From: Rhizobium sp. Root1212
GTDB lineage: Bacteria > Pseudomonadota > Alphaproteobacteria > Rhizobiales > Rhizobiaceae
Assembly (NCBI RefSeq): GCF_001424985.1
Contig: NZ_LMDA01000006.1
Span: forward strand, 1 to 64,000
Direction of reading: 5' to 3'
DNA length: 64,000 nucleotides
Shown: in pieces, positions 1 through 9,900 of the stretch
How positions within the stretch are numbered: the first letter of the stretch is position 1
Layout of the letters: each line of letters begins with the position of its first letter
Made by a program: the position numbers and the translations under genes
Notes under the pieces: generated by a model
The model's database searches: none
What the model saw: the letters and a program-made list of their open reading frames with translations, nothing else
Told to the model about the DNA's origin: nothing

Positions 1-64
1 CATCCCCGCATTTCCTAAGAAACTTCAGAGCGAGTTCGTCGGTCGCCAGCAGCGCCGCCGCCCT

Positions 65-97
65 CGTTGGTGAGCGGGTTATAGTCCCCCACCAACG
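65..97. repeat. Inverted repeat (hairpin), left edge
   Basis: CGTTGGTG at 65-72 is the exact reverse complement of CACCAACG at 90-97, with a 17-nt loop. A T-rich stretch (GGGTTTTTC) follows about 15 bases later. It lies beyond the end of the leftward YbaY-like gene and could help terminate it or a gene left of the window. The first 177 bases otherwise show no convincing gene. Confidence 0.3.
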
Positions 98-177
98 AAA
101 TAGTCAACAGGGTTTTTCAGAAAAAATCGAAAATAAGTTTTTGGCGCCGACGATCGGGCCGCCGGGGTCACTGCGGC

Positions 178-576
178 TCAATACGTGACCGTGTTGAGTG
201 TGACGTTTACCGGTGAACCCAGCTTGAGCGGTGCGCTGCCCCGCGCCACCAGCCAGCCATCCGCGCGCTCCAGGCGCACAACGATCCGCAGTGCCGGCGA
301 AACGGTCGACCCGGCGGGCGAAGCCAAGGAAAAGGCGATCGTCTTTGATCCGCCATCGCTCTTGATACGGGTCTGCGCGGAACGACGCGCTTTGCCTTGG
401 ACGGCAGGGTCTTCGAGATAAATTTCGAGATGGCCTTTGGGGATAGCACTCCCGCTCTCGAGCGTGACTGCTCCATGAATGTCTGTCGATTGCGCAGCGG
501 CTGGCGTAGCGACTGCGGCGAATGCCATAGCACCGACAGTCATCGACATTGCACGGCGGCCGAACGGGTATCTCAT
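178..576 (-). CDS. Small exported protein, YbaY/YscW-like
   Basis: Predicted 132-residue exported protein. The N-terminus has basic residues, a hydrophobic run (MSMTVGAMAFAAVATPAAAQ) and an Ala-X-Ala cleavage site, so the mature protein should be periplasmic. The mature part, with IPKGHLEIYLED and a later VRLERADGWL strand, resembles the YbaY/YscW fold, whose members carry a short beta-sandwich with a conserved LeD segment. ATG at 576 is preferred over the adjacent GTG at 579 because GGGAGAG lies 4-5 bases upstream. It follows the RTX protease by about 100 bases on the same strand and may be co-transcribed. No lipobox cysteine is visible, unlike lipoprotein members. Its function is unknown. 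Confidence 0.7.
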   Translation of the reverse strand: MRYPFGRRAMSMTVGAMAFAAVATPAAAQSTDIHGAVTLESGSAIPKGHLEIYLEDPAVQGKARRSAQTRIKSDGGSKTIAFSLASPAGSTVSPALRIVVRLERADGWLVARGSAPLKLGSPVNVTLNTVTY

Positions 577-676
577 CACACTCTCCCTGATCGCCCCGCA
601 AGACGATTGCGGCCGCGACTTCCTGCTTGGCTTGCAAAGGGCGATGGGGCGCCAAAGCGCCCCATCTTCTGTCAGA

Positions 677-3600
677 TCAGACGATAACGAAGTCGTCCGC
701 CGAGAGTTTCAGATTTTTGCTAAGCTGTGCGAACTGAATGGCCGCAACTTCGCCGCTGCCATCCTCATCGTAGGACAAGGCTCCGCTATCGGTATCGTAG
801 ATGATGCGATCGTCGGCATCATGAGCGACACCGGCTGCGCTCCTGTAAAATGCGCCCAAGGCAAGAGCTCCGTTGCCACCCACAGTCTCGAAGATGAGAT
901 TGTCCAGCAGGATCGTGTCGTCGGTTACCTTGAAGTCCTTGATCCAGTCGATATTGCCGTTGCCAAGCGCGGTCGAGAAGCGGAATGTGTCCTCTCCCGC
1001 ACCGCCGGTGAGCGTGTCCGCGGCGAGACCGCCATCCAGCAGGTCGCTGCCGCTGCCGCCGTTGAGCGTATCAGACCCCGCAACACCCGGCTGGGCCGGC
1101 TCCGGCGGGAACTCAACCGATACATTCACCTTGTATGTGGAACCTGCCGGCACAGCGGCCGTCCAGCCGTCGCCCGGTGCAGTCGGCGACCAGCTGCCTT
1201 CCAGGACATAATAGCTTCCCGTCTCCTGGACGACGAAGACCAGGCTGGAATCCCGGTTGCTCGTGGAGCCGGGATCGCCGCCGCCGTCATCGTTCTGGGC
1301 AACGACGTTGCCGTCGCTGTCCAGCAACCTCACCCAGCTGTCGTGCACGTCGGGATCGGCAATTCCGTCAATATCGACGGTAATGACCGTGCCGGCCGCA
1401 AGATCGACCTTGTAGTATCCGCCCTGACCGTTTCCGGTCGCGTTGACGGTCGTGTGCAGGGTCGTCGTCGAATCGAAGATATCGGGGTCGCTGACCAGGG
1501 AGAAGTTGGTGGAGACGTCGAACGCGGTTGCAATGGAGTTGTTCGTGGCGTCCGGTCCCAGCGTGGCATAGCCGGTTCCCATCCCGGGACGTGGCGGAGC
1601 ATCACCCTGATAGGCGAAGTCGCCAAGCAGGGTGTCATCGCCGCGGCCACCGTCGAGCACATCGTTTCCGCCCTGCCCGGTCAACACATTGGCCGCGCCA
1701 TTGCCGGTCAGATGATCGTTGAAGCCCGACCCGGCGAGATTTTCGATCGAGATATAGGTATCGCCGGCAGACTTGCCGCCGGTGAGACTGAGCCTGACGG
1801 CACTCGTTGCGTCCGCATAGTCTGCCGTGTCGCTGCCGGCGCCGCCATTCAAGCGATCGGCCCCGCGGCCGCCGGTCAGAATGTCGTCGCCGGCACCGCC
1901 GGAAAGTTCATTGGCCAGCGCATTGCCGATGAGATGATCGTCAAAGGATGAACCGACGGCATTTTCAAAACCGACAAGTATATCGTGCCGGATGACGGAG
2001 CCCCGGCCGACGATTTGCACCGGACCGTCGCCATCACCACCATTGGCCGTGCCATTGGCCAGATCGATTGTGACGCCGCCGGAGCTGCCCGCATAGACCA
2101 CCGTGTCGATGCCGGCGCCGCCATCCAGATAATCCTGGCCGGCGCCGCCGATGATCGTGTCGTTGCCGGCCTCGCCATAGAGGATGTCGCCATCGTTTCC
2201 GCCATCCAGGATGTCGTTGCCGCCGCCCCCGTTGAAATAATCGCCGCCGCCCTGGCCCCAGAAATGATTTGCGGCGGACGTACCGATAAAGCGGTCGATG
2301 CGATCATCCGAACCGATGAGGTTTTCGATGCTGTAGAAGGTGTCTCCCGAGGCCGTGCCGCCGCTGGCGACGTTCGTGGCGAGGTTGACGAGCAACTGGA
2401 AAGGGCTTTCCTTGCTGTAGTCGACCGTATCTACGCCTGAGCCGCCCCTGAAGATATCGATCCCATCCTGGCCGCTCAGCGTATCGTCGCCGGCGCCGCC
2501 ATCGAGGATATCGTTGCCCTGGCCACCCAGAATCGTGTCGTTGCCGGCGCCGCCATAAAGCGTGTCGTTGCCGTCATCGCTTTCGGTCTGGTCTTCAAGA
2601 TCGGCGACATCGATCGTGTTGTTGATGTCGCGACTGGCAAGCGAGTCGCGCCCGCCGATGATCAGGTCGTCACCGCCTTGGCCGAAGATCGTGTCGTCGC
2701 CAGCGCCGCCGTCGAGCGTGTTGTTGCCGTTATCGCCGAAAATGATGCTGGTCATGGTGTTGTCGCCGAAGATCGGCGGCAGGTCGTTGCCGCCATTACC
2801 CGGCTGGAGCGTCGACTGGTCGGCATAGATAATGTGCTCGACATTGGCGATCTTGCGGATATGCAGGTTTCGGGACAGGAGGACGACCGTGTCGTTGCCG
2901 CCATTGGCGTTCTCGCGCACGATGTCGTCGATTGAATCGACGAAGTAGATATCGTCGCCGCCATTGCCAGCCATACGATCGCCGCCAAAACGGCCGTCAA
3001 GGACGTTGTTGCCGTCGTTGCCGATCAGGATGTCGTTGTACCGGCTGCCGATGCCATTCTCGATATAGTAGTCGCTCCCGTCGGCATTGTGCCCGGCGAA
3101 GATCGACACGTTGTTGCTATGGCCGTTGACACTGGAAAACTGCCCGGCGCGCAGGTCGAGAATGGTGCCGGCCGTGGAGCCGGAGAAGTCCAGCGTGTCC
3201 GTGCCACCGGTGTCATGGATCACGAAGCCGATATCATGCTGCATGCCCGACGTTGTGAACCGATATCCTTCCTGCGTGGCTCCGAAACCGTAGACATTGT
3301 CGCCGGTATTGAGGTCGATGTGCTGATAGGTGCGCACACCGTTGTCGTCGACGGTCGAGAAAAAGCGGCGGATGACGGCCTCGATGTCGGCCATCAGTGG
3401 CGTCGTTGCCGACCAGCGGCTGGTTTCGCCGACATCGATACCATCGAAATAGGACATGACGCTGTATTGCTGGCGATCATAGGTCCAGGTCGCATTGTTC
3501 AGGTAGTTGATCTGCACGCCGCCGGGACCGCTGTAGTTGTAAAGGCCCGGATGGTTCAGGCCAAATTCATGGCCGAATTCATGGATGAAGGAATCGAAGA

Positions 3601-4018
3601 CATAGCCGCCGACATCGGTCTTGTTCGGTTCGGTGTCATGGAAGCGTTGGCCGATGCTGACATAACGGTTGGCCGAATAGGCGCTGCCGTCGTCCTCCTC
3701 ACCGAGCTCGGGGCTGACCACTTCAATCCAGTCTTTTGTACCGTCGAACGGCGCATCATCGACGATCTCGAATTTCAGAGGCGTGACGGACGCCCACATT
3801 TCGAGCGCGCCGATCGCGGCAGCCTTGTATTCCGGGTGGTCGTTGAGTTCGGAAACGTTGATCCTGAGCGTTCCCGCGGCGATCTCCGGCGTCAGGCTGC
3901 GGGGCAGCGCTCCGAGATAGTCGAGAAAGGACCCGTAGTCCTCGCTCTTGCCGTAAGGATTGTCCGGGGTCTGGTCGTTGACCCACCATTCGTTGCTGGT
4001 CTGGCTTGGATTCGGCAT
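677..4018 (-). CDS. Secreted RTX metalloprotease (serralysin-like, M10) with PPC domain
   Basis: A 1113-residue predicted zinc protease exported by a type I system. The N-terminal 200 residues hold the metzincin signature HEFGHEFGLNH (about 146-156), followed by PG and a Met-turn SVMSYF (about 186-191). The middle carries many GGxGxDxL nonapeptide repeats, which bind calcium in RTX proteins. Residues about 822-977 look like a bacterial pre-peptidase C-terminal (PPC) beta-sandwich (GGYYKVDLAAGTVITVDIDG). The last 135 residues resemble the M10 C-terminal/secretion domain, ending in DDFVIV. There is no Sec signal, as expected for type I secretion. ATG at 4018 is chosen because GAGGAAC precedes it; an upstream TTG at 4078 has no such site. 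Serralysins are usually near 480 residues, so this one is long. No HlyB/HlyD/TolC genes are in the window. Confidence 0.85.
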   Translation of the reverse strand: MPNPSQTSNEWWVNDQTPDNPYGKSEDYGSFLDYLGALPRSLTPEIAAGTLRINVSELNDHPEYKAAAIGALEMWASVTPLKFEIVDDAPFDGTKDWIEVVSPELGEEDDGSAYSANRYVSIGQRFHDTEPNKTDVGGYVFDSFIHEFGHEFGLNHPGLYNYSGPGGVQINYLNNATWTYDRQQYSVMSYFDGIDVGETSRWSATTPLMADIEAVIRRFFSTVDDNGVRTYQHIDLNTGDNVYGFGATQEGYRFTTSGMQHDIGFVIHDTGGTDTLDFSGSTAGTILDLRAGQFSSVNGHSNNVSIFAGHNADGSDYYIENGIGSRYNDILIGNDGNNVLDGRFGGDRMAGNGGDDIYFVDSIDDIVRENANGGNDTVVLLSRNLHIRKIANVEHIIYADQSTLQPGNGGNDLPPIFGDNTMTSIIFGDNGNNTLDGGAGDDTIFGQGGDDLIIGGRDSLASRDINNTIDVADLEDQTESDDGNDTLYGGAGNDTILGGQGNDILDGGAGDDTLSGQDGIDIFRGGSGVDTVDYSKESPFQLLVNLATNVASGGTASGDTFYSIENLIGSDDRIDRFIGTSAANHFWGQGGGDYFNGGGGNDILDGGNDGDILYGEAGNDTIIGGAGQDYLDGGAGIDTVVYAGSSGGVTIDLANGTANGGDGDGPVQIVGRGSVIRHDILVGFENAVGSSFDDHLIGNALANELSGGAGDDILTGGRGADRLNGGAGSDTADYADATSAVRLSLTGGKSAGDTYISIENLAGSGFNDHLTGNGAANVLTGQGGNDVLDGGRGDDTLLGDFAYQGDAPPRPGMGTGYATLGPDATNNSIATAFDVSTNFSLVSDPDIFDSTTTLHTTVNATGNGQGGYYKVDLAAGTVITVDIDGIADPDVHDSWVRLLDSDGNVVAQNDDGGGDPGSTSNRDSSLVFVVQETGSYYVLEGSWSPTAPGDGWTAAVPAGSTYKVNVSVEFPPEPAQPGVAGSDTLNGGSGSDLLDGGLAADTLTGGAGEDTFRFSTALGNGNIDWIKDFKVTDDTILLDNLIFETVGGNGALALGAFYRSAAGVAHDADDRIIYDTDSGALSYDEDGSGEVAAIQFAQLSKNLKLSADDFVIV

Positions 4019-4201
4019 TGTGAAGTTCCTCGCTGACGATTGTGAGCAGGCACGGCTACACCGTTCTGCAGCTACCAATTCCTACAGGCATCGCGTGCGT
4101 CTGCCTGTCAGCCCCATCATCCCGTCAAGGAATGTAGTCAGGATCGCCAGTTTTCCAGCCCTAAAAAAACAGGGGTAATGCCGCCTCCGGCGGGCAATTC
4201 T

Positions 4202-4487
4202 CTATCGCGCCGCGTCAAGCGTCCGCAGGATGCCGATCAATTGCAGCGCCATCTCGCGAATTTCGGTGATATGCGGCTGCCCTGTCCATCAATGCCGGGG
4301 TCTCGCGCGCGGGTCGCATGGCGCGCGATAGCAGCCGCTCGGCCAGCTTGCCAACGGTTATCGCCTCGTCGCGATCGTCGGCGATTTCACGACCGGCCAG
4401 CGCCAAAATCTCTTTTGGAAACCGGAAAGCATCGTCGTCACGACTGCATCCACATCCAGCCAGAGCCAAAATTCCGCTCCGACACAC
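4202..4487 (-). pseudogene. Possible frameshifted gene remnant
   Basis: On the minus strand, a coding-like stretch (FPKEILALAGREIADDRD then GKLAERLLSRAMRP) breaks off. About 60 bases later another frame continues as ITEIREMALQLIGILRTLDA and stops with TAG at 4204-4202. The two pieces together look like one small alpha-helical protein broken by a frameshift. I do not recognise the family. It lies just downstream of the signalling operon on the same strand. It could also be chance open frame in GC-rich DNA. Confidence 0.25.
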
Positions 4488-4499
4488 ACGCCAACACCG

Positions 4500-5555
4500 C
4501 TAATCCGCAAGCTTTTCAAGGGGTATCGCTATCGATATCGCCAGCCCGTCGCCTCGCCATTCGCGAACAAGCGAACCATCAAGCCCTTGCAGTGCGGCCC
4601 TCTCCAGAGTTGTGCCGAAGCCTTCCCTTGTTTCACCCTCTTTCGAAGGGGCACCCCCCTCCTCAAACCATTGAAGATGCAGCATGTCGTCGCTCGAAGA
4701 TATGTTCACGACAAGACGCCCGACGGTCGAAGAAAGCGCGCCGTACTTTGCCGCGTTGGTCGTCAGTTCGTGAAGCAGAAGAGCAAGGGACGTCAAGGCA
4801 CGTCCTTTGACCGGAGCATCTCCCCCGGTAATTGAAAAACGCGGACCCTCGCTATTTTCATGCGGCGCCATGAGCGCTCCGAGCAGGGTCGAGACCATTG
4901 TTGCGTTTTGTCCAACGTCTTCTCTGTCCAGCTCCGGCAGGGTCAGTTCATGGGCGCGCGCCAATGCATTCATCCGTGAGCGGAGATTACCAACGAGGTC
5001 GCTGACACTGCTGGCCGACTTGGCGCTTAAGGAAATCAGGCCGGCCGTCAGGCCGAACAGATTCTTGATCCGGTGATTGATTTCCCGAAGCAGGATATCC
5101 TTATGACGCGCCGCTTCCTGTAGCGCCGCGGCCTGCTTGGCGAGTTCGTCGCGTTGCTCCGCCAGTTGCTGGCGCTGCCGATAGAGTTCGAAGAACACGT
5201 CCACCTTGCTGCGCAGGATGCAAGGCTCGATCGGTTTCTGAATGAAATCGACGGCGCCGGCCTCGTATCCCTGGAACCGGCGCTGGCCGTCGGCGCTTCC
5301 GGCCGTGACGAAGATGATCGGAATCCGCCGGGTCCGCTCGTTGCCGCGCATGAGTTCGGCCAGTTCGAAACCGTTGAGGCCCGGCATCTGCACATCCACG
5401 AGGGCAAGAGCAACGTCGTGCTGCAGCAGCAACTCCAGCGCCTCGTCACCCGAGCGGGCCTTGAGGATCAGCAGGTCGTCGCGCCGAAGCAAGGCCTCGA
5501 GGGAGATGAGGTTTTCTTCCAGATCGTCGACCAGAATGAACGGTACCGGCTTCAT
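4500..5555 (-). CDS. Response regulator fused to HWE/HisKA_2-type histidine kinase
   Basis: A 351-residue soluble signalling protein. Residues 1-120 form a receiver domain with the acidic pair D10-D11, phospho-acceptor D54 (LVDVQMPG) and K107 (QKP). A helical linker (about 125-155) leads to a HisKA_2/HWE-type dimerisation segment, LLREINHRIKNLF, with His161 as probable autophosphorylation site. An ATPase domain follows (HELTTNAAKYGAL, then GFGTTL). The receiver-kinase order implies that phosphorylation of the receiver modulates the kinase, as in alphaproteobacterial general-stress and bacteriophytochrome-linked kinases. ATG at 5555 is chosen over an upstream start overlapping cheB; GAGG lies upstream. 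It is the last gene of a four-gene operon, 8 bases after cheB. Confidence 0.85.
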   Translation of the reverse strand: MKPVPFILVDDLEENLISLEALLRRDDLLILKARSGDEALELLLQHDVALALVDVQMPGLNGFELAELMRGNERTRRIPIIFVTAGSADGQRRFQGYEAGAVDFIQKPIEPCILRSKVDVFFELYRQRQQLAEQRDELAKQAAALQEAARHKDILLREINHRIKNLFGLTAGLISLSAKSASSVSDLVGNLRSRMNALARAHELTLPELDREDVGQNATMVSTLLGALMAPHENSEGPRFSITGGDAPVKGRALTSLALLLHELTTNAAKYGALSSTVGRLVVNISSSDDMLHLQWFEEGGAPSKEGETREGFGTTLERAALQGLDGSLVREWRGDGLAISIAIPLEKLAD

Positions 5556-5563
5556 GATGTGTC

Positions 5564-6130
5564 TCAAACCTCTTTCAAATAATCGGCGATGGCCAGGAGC
5601 GGCATGACGCGCGCGTCCGGGCACATGTCGAGCGCTGCTTCCGGCATCGCCGATGCGAACGCACCGTCCGGGTCCTGGACGATCACGATGCCGCCGGCCT
5701 CGGCGACCGCGCGTAGGCCACGCGCGCCGTCCTGATTGGCGCCGGTGAGAACGATTGCGATCAGTTCCGGACCGTAGGCATCGGCTGCGCTTTCGAACAG
5801 GACGTCGATCGATGGACGGGAGAAAAGAACTGGCTCATCATTGGAAAGCGAAAGGCTTCTGTCGGCCTCGATGAGCAGATGATAGTCCGGCGGGGCGAAG
5901 TAGACGGTGCCCCCGGCAAGCGGCTCCTTGTCCTCCGCTTCGCGAACGGCGAGCTGGCATTTGGCCTGGAAAAGTTCGGCCATGATGCTCCGCCTGCCGG
6001 AAGGGACATGGACGACGACGACGATCGGCAGATCGAAACCCGCGGGAAGCGACGGCAGAATCGCCGAAAGCGCCTCGACCGCCCCGGCCGATGCACCGAT
6101 GATCACGGCTTTGGTTTGAGTTCGCCTCAT
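5564..6130 (-). CDS. cheB: Stand-alone CheB-type methylesterase domain
   Basis: A 188-residue protein consisting only of the CheB C-terminal catalytic domain, which hydrolyses glutamyl methyl esters on receptors. The triad is visible: Ser14 in GASAGAVEAL, His41 in VVVVHVPSG and Asp134 in TGANQDGARG. The regulatory receiver of classical CheB is missing, so activity is not controlled by phosphorylation within the same chain. The start overlaps the cheR stop by four bases (ATGA), which indicates translational coupling. No chemoreceptor, CheA or CheW gene is nearby. The pair therefore probably serves the flanking histidine kinases and not flagellar chemotaxis; that is inference from context. Confidence 0.85.
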   Translation of the reverse strand: MRRTQTKAVIIGASAGAVEALSAILPSLPAGFDLPIVVVVHVPSGRRSIMAELFQAKCQLAVREAEDKEPLAGGTVYFAPPDYHLLIEADRSLSLSNDEPVLFSRPSIDVLFESAADAYGPELIAIVLTGANQDGARGLRAVAEAGGIVIVQDPDGAFASAMPEAALDMCPDARVMPLLAIADYLKEV

Positions 6131-6966
6131 TCCACCCGCCTCTGATAGATCTTCTCTTCGCGGACGAAATCCGTGAATGCCCCGGCATGGCGGGAAAACC
6201 GCAGGCTTTCCTTCGAGCCCAGCCCCAGAAATCCCCTGCGCGCCAGGGAGTCCCTGAAAAGACCCAGCGCCCGATCCTGAAGCTCGCGGTCGAAGTAGAT
6301 CATCACGTTGCGGCAGGAGATGAGATGCATCTCGCCGAAGACGGCGTCGGTGACGAGGCTGTGATCGGAAAAGACCACGTTGCGACGCAGGGTCTTGTCG
6401 AAGGACGCCCGGCCATAGGCCGCCTGATAATAGTCGGAAAGCGAGGATTTTCCGCCGGATTTTCGATGATTTTCCGTGAAGAGCTGCAGGCGATCCAGCG
6501 GGAATATGCCCGCCTCGGCAGACTGCAACGCCTCGTGATTGATATCCGTGGCGTAAAAGATGGTCCGGTCCTCAAGGCCTTCCTCGCGAAACAGGATGAC
6601 GAGCGAGTACAGCTCCTCCCCGCTGCTGCAGCCGGCAACCCACACCTTGAGGGAGGGATAGGTGCGCAGATGCGGCACGACCTTCTCGCGGATGGTCCTG
6701 AAGTAGCTGGGGTCGCGAAACATCTCGCTGACCTGAACGGTCAGGTACCGCAAAAGAAGAGGCAGCATGTCCGCATCATGCAGCAGCGTCTCCTGCAGCG
6801 CGGAAAACGTCGCAAATCCAAGCTGCGTGCGGGCCTGTCTCAGGCGGCGTTTGATGGAGGCCATCGCATAGTTGCGGAAATCATAGTGATACTTGAGAAA
6901 AAGCGCCTCCAGCAGAAGGCGGATCTCGATGTCCTCTATCTTTTCCGATCGCGCTGGCTCGCTCAT
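6127..6966 (-). CDS. cheR: CheR-type methyltransferase
   Basis: A 279-residue S-adenosylmethionine-dependent protein-glutamate methyltransferase. It has the helical CheR N-domain (about 1-85, with YHYDFRNYAMASIKRRL). The catalytic domain follows, with the SAM-binding segment VWVAGCSSGEELYSL, then YATDINHEAL and ISCRNVMIYFD, all typical of CheR. The ATG overlaps the stop of the upstream hybrid kinase (ATGA, 6963-6966), and its own stop overlaps cheB. An in-frame open region continues far upstream but lies over the kinase gene, so the start here is set by the coupling site. Tight packing with CheB and two kinases suggests a dedicated adaptation or regulatory pair. Confidence 0.9.
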   Translation of the reverse strand: MSEPARSEKIEDIEIRLLLEALFLKYHYDFRNYAMASIKRRLRQARTQLGFATFSALQETLLHDADMLPLLLRYLTVQVSEMFRDPSYFRTIREKVVPHLRTYPSLKVWVAGCSSGEELYSLVILFREEGLEDRTIFYATDINHEALQSAEAGIFPLDRLQLFTENHRKSGGKSSLSDYYQAAYGRASFDKTLRRNVVFSDHSLVTDAVFGEMHLISCRNVMIYFDRELQDRALGLFRDSLARRGFLGLGSKESLRFSRHAGAFTDFVREEKIYQRRVE

Positions 6967-9900
6967 TTCGGCATCCACACGCGCACGAGCGAAAGCAGCT
7001 TTTCCACGTCGAGGGGCTTGGCCATATAGTCGTTCGCGCCCGCATCGATGCAACGTTTCTGGTCGTCGGGCATCGCCTTTGCCGTCAACGTGATGATCGG
7101 CAGCTTCTTCCAGGCCGGATTGCGCCGGATCTCCCGCGTCGCGCTCAGTCCGTCCATGACGGGCATCATCACGTCCATGAGCACGAGATCGATGGGCACA
7201 CCCGTGTCGGCCGCGGCCTTCTCCAGCACCGCCAGCGCTTCGCGGCCGTTTCGCGCGATCTCGACGATCGCGCCGCGCGGCTCGAGGATGTTGCTGAGGG
7301 CATAGACGTTGCGAACATCGTCCTCGACCACAAGGATACGCCGCCCTTCGAGCAGCGCGTCCCTGTGCCTGGCCTTGCGGATCATTTTCTGCTGCTCGTC
7401 GGGAAGTTCGGAAATGACCTGGTGCAGGAAGAGGCTCACCTCGTCGAGCAGGCGCTCCGGTGACTTGGCGCCCTTGATGATGATGGACTTCGAATAGCGC
7501 CGCAACTGCTGCTCGTCGCTCGCCGAAAGTTCGCGACCGGTATAGACGATAACCGGCGGGAAGGCATAGCCGCTCTCCTGGCTGAGGGTCTCCAGCAGCG
7601 AATAGCCCGAGGCGTCCGGCAGCGAGAGGTCGAGCACCATGCAGTCGAACGGGTTCTCCCGCAGGAGATCGAGACATTCGGCGGCCGTGCTGGCGGTGAT
7701 CGTCGTGACGCCCTGGGTTCCCAGCAGCTTTGCGACGGCCTCGCGCTGCACGGGATCGTCCTCGACGATCAGGACACGATGGACTTTCTGGGAAAGCCGC
7801 GCCTCCAGCTTCTGGAGAACCTCGACAAGCTGCTCGCGATTGACGGGCTTGACGGCGTAGCCTGCCGCACCGAGCGAATAGGCGGTTTTGGTATGGTCGC
7901 TGCCGGACACCACGTGAACGGGTATGTGGCGCGTCTGAACATCGTGTTTCAGCCGGTCGAGAACGGCAAGGCCCGACTCGTCCGGCAGGCCGATATCGAG
8001 CACGATGGCGCTCGGCAAGAAGTCCTTGGCGAGAGACAGGGCTTCCTCGGCAGTGCTGGCCACGATCGTCTGGAAGCCCATCTCGCGCGACAGGTCGCGC
8101 ACGATGGATGCGAAAGCGGAGTCGTCCTCGATCACCAGGAGAACACGTTTCGAATCGTTCAGTGCATTGCGATCGTCCTCGACCTTGCGGGACGGTCGAG
8201 AAGGTGCCGTCCGCGCCGGCTCGGCAGCCACGTCCACGGCCATAGCAGCGGCGGGCGCGTTTGTCTGCCGGTCGCGGGGCGCGACGTTCGACGGATCGTA
8301 TCTTTCCGGCAGCGTGACGGTAAAGGTGCTTCCCCGCCCCGTCTGGCTTTCGAGCGAAATCGTTCCGCCGAGCAGGCGCACGAGTTCGCGAGAGATCGAA
8401 AGGCCAAGGCCTGTGCCGCCGTAGCGCCGGCTGATCGTCCCGTCCGCCTGGTGAAACGCTTCGAAGATGCTCTGCTGCTGCTCTTTCGCGATACCGATGC
8501 CGGTGTCGGAGACGTTAAAGGCGATCGTCCCGTTTTGTGCCGGGGCTATCACAAGATCGACCTTTCCGGCCTCGGTGAACTTGACGGCATTGGACAGCAG
8601 GTTCTTCAGAACCTGTTCGAGCCGCTGCGCATCGGTCTCCATGGTGGCCGGGCAATCGGGGGCGATCTCGACGGAGAAATCGAGCTTCTTGTCGGCCGCC
8701 AGAGGCTGGGCGACCTGTCGAAGATTGTTGACCAGCCTGTCCAGCCTGACGGTTTCGGGGCGGATTTCGACATGGCCGGCTTCGATCTTCGACAGATCGA
8801 GAATGTCGTTGATAAGGTTCAGGAGATCGTTACCGGAGGACTGGATCGTCCTGGCGAACTTGACCTGCTCGTCGGTGAGGTTGTCGTCGGGATTGTCCGC
8901 CAGAAGCTTGGCGAGGATCAGCGACGAGTTGAGCGGTGTGCGCAGCTCATGCGACATATTGGCGAGGAAGTCGGACTTATACTGGCTCGCCTGTTCCAGT
9001 TCGCGGGCCTTGAGCTGGACCGCCGCATTGACCCGTTCCAGGTCGTCGCGCTGCGCCTCCAGCTGTTGGGCCTGTTCTTCCAGCTGCGCATTTGTCTGCT
9101 CGAGCTCGACCTGCTGCTGCTCGAGGCGAACCTGAGACTCCTTCAGCGCGCGGCTCTGCTCCTCCAGCTCCTCATTCGAAACCCGCAGCTCCTCACTTTG
9201 GGTCTGCAACTCCTCGGATTGCCTTTGGGTCTCCTCCAGCAGGTTCTGCAGCTCGCTGCGATAAACCGCCGAGCGGACGGCGATGGCAATGGCACCGGAG
9301 GCGCGCTCCACGAGCTCGACGACGTGATCGTCGATCGGACGGAGGAAACCAAGTTCGATGACGGAATTGACAGCTCCGTCTGCGACGCCGGGAAGGATGG
9401 CGAGATGCGTCGGCTTGTGGCGGCCGAGCGCGGAACCGAAGGCGAGGTAACCGTCGGGAACGTCGTCCACCAGGATCGACCGGCCCTCTTCAGCCGCCTG
9501 GCCGAGCAGGCCTTCACGCCGTTTGAACCGCAGCGGAACCTGCGCGCCTTCGGGCACGCCGTAGACGGAGACGCGCTGATAGCCGTCGCCGTCGGCTGCG
9601 TAGACCGCCCCTGCGGCGGCGCCGACATAGCGCGCCAGAAAATCGAGAATACTATTGCCGAGTTGCTCAAGCGATTGGTCGCCCATCATGGCGGACGCCA
9701 GCCCGACCTCTCCCGACTGCAACCAGTCGCTGCGGCGACGCGCCAGAGTGGCCCGCCGGGCAAGAAACGCAATCGTCGCCGTCAGCACAATGCCGAGAGC
9801 GGCCGAGAGAACGGCGCTGACAAAAGCCCTTTGTTGCGCATCCGCCATTTCGGTAAGCCGGAGCGCACGAACCTCGCCTTCCGCTTGCGCCATGGCGGCG

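Noticed and set aside
479-1951. Long plus-strand open frame opposite the RTX protease
   Set aside because: It is a mirror of the repetitive GC-rich RTX coding strand, shows no family motif and no ribosome-binding site. The opposite frame has clear zinc and calcium motifs.
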